A DNA stretch of 64,000 nt. Origin: Thermoflavifilum sp. Lineage in GTDB: Bacteria > Bacteroidota > Bacteroidia > Chitinophagales > Chitinophagaceae. Position numbers and translations under genes: made by a program. The notes below the pieces were generated by a model. The model was given only the letters and a program-made list of their open reading frames with translations. It ran no database searches and was not told the DNA's origin. The DNA lies in contig JAIMAQ010000008.1 in assembly GCA_023511875.1 (NCBI GenBank), positions 50,466-114,465 of the forward strand, given 5' to 3'. Of this stretch, positions 63,556 through 64,000 are shown piece after piece; the first letter of the stretch is position 1, and each line of letters begins with the position of its first letter.

Positions 63556-64000
63556 TCTGTTGCCCCTCTTAGCTGTTTATAACATGCATATCTGCGATCT
63601 GATTCTGCTATTTTACAACAAGACAATCCTACGAGAAATTGTGTATTGTTGACTCATCCGTGAAATTGATTTGAAATAAAAACTCAGCTATTTTTCTGAC
63701 AGTCTTGAACTTTCTTAAGTTCCCAGACAAAGAAAGAAGAGTACAACATTCTCTATAAAATCAAACTTCCATCAATCTTTTTCATATCATCTTCTCACAT
63801 CGACCTTCAGAAAAATGGCGTGAAGAAATGGGCGAACATGAGCGTGAAACGGAAAATGAGGTGGGATATGAATAAGAGTTGAAGTATCAAAAAGCTGATT
63901 CAGCATTACACTAGTTCATAAGGGTATTTCATTTTCCGTAGCGAAATGGAGCCCATTTTAGCCATTTTTCTGGCAGTCTTGAATTTTCTTTGCTTCTTTC
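63556..64000. other. Non-coding tail of the window with repeats
   Basis: 445 bases without a credible gene. Two copies of a 31-base repeat lie 274 bases apart, the second reaching almost to the window end. A poly-purine stretch such as AAGAAAGAAGAG is present. It may be the edge of a decayed mobile element or an interspersed non-coding repeat family. Confidence 0.5.
63686..63990. repeat. Degenerate direct repeat pair, 31 bases each
   Basis: Copy one at 63686-63716 and copy two at 63960-63990 share 28 of 31 bases; all three differences are transitions. The common core includes CAGTCTTGAA and ATTTTTCTG. The repeat continues as a pyrimidine-rich TTTCTT tract in both. Confidence 0.8.

Overview
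The window reads as a chromosomal segment of a Bacteroidota bacterium, most like the Chitinophagaceae. Supporting this are gene families largely confined to that phylum: a lipid-anchored TamA relative (TamL), a type IX secretion plug protein, a BT_3928-type DoxX protein, a DUF1599 protein, a HYC_CC_PP protein and a sigma-54 activator without a sensor domain. Start codons lack clear Shine-Dalgarno sequences, and several starts are preceded by a TAnnTTTG element, the -7 box of the Bacteroidota housekeeping sigma factor. Genus and species cannot be assigned from the sequence. I saw no rRNA, tRNA, CRISPR array, intact insertion sequence or prophage.

Layout. 0.1-8.8 kb, minus strand: lgt, a bacilliredoxin, a CE2-type esterase with a TolB-propeller lipid-exported protein, a TPR protein and gyrA. 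9.1-15.0 kb: a saccharopine dehydrogenase-like gene, a zinc-ligand-free sirtuin, an EVE protein, a LutA-like Fe-S protein, ribH, a TPR protein and pdhA. 14.8-21.4 kb: recF, then an AT-rich accessory insert and then the DUF721 gene that usually follows recF. The insert holds a HYC_CC_PP protein, a multicopper oxidase fused to a CopB-like barrel, an uncharacterised outer-membrane protein and a monohaem cytochrome c lipoprotein. 21.4-31.7 kb: BT_3928/DUF1599 facing folP-cdaA-DCC-GH13, then ndk, nrnA-like, FKBP, an ornithine aminotransferase and two membrane proteins. 31.9-36.3 kb: envelope proteins, slipin/NfeD and a fasciclin protein. 36.4-42 kb: miaB, sigma-54 activator, lptE, unknown, secG, mltG. 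42.2-52 kb: yihY, tlpA-like, trmH, lepB, cdd, tamL, an rRNA methyltransferase and an FtsX/LolE permease. 52-63.6 kb: T9SS plug, nnr, a K+-dependent pyrophosphatase and a complete suf operon (SufA-type carrier, sufB, C, D, S, E and a SufT-like gene). The last 445 bases are non-coding and carry a degenerate direct repeat.

Most of the window is ordinary core genome: envelope assembly (lgt, lptE, tamL, lolE-like, lepB, secG, mltG), cofactors (ribH, folP, nnr, suf) and RNA modification. The part that stands out is the 16.1-20.6 kb insert, which looks like an outer-membrane copper oxidation and electron-transfer module placed between recF and its usual partner. Also notable are two short tandem duplications lying exactly on start codons, and a sirtuin that kept its acyl-specificity residues but lost every zinc cysteine.
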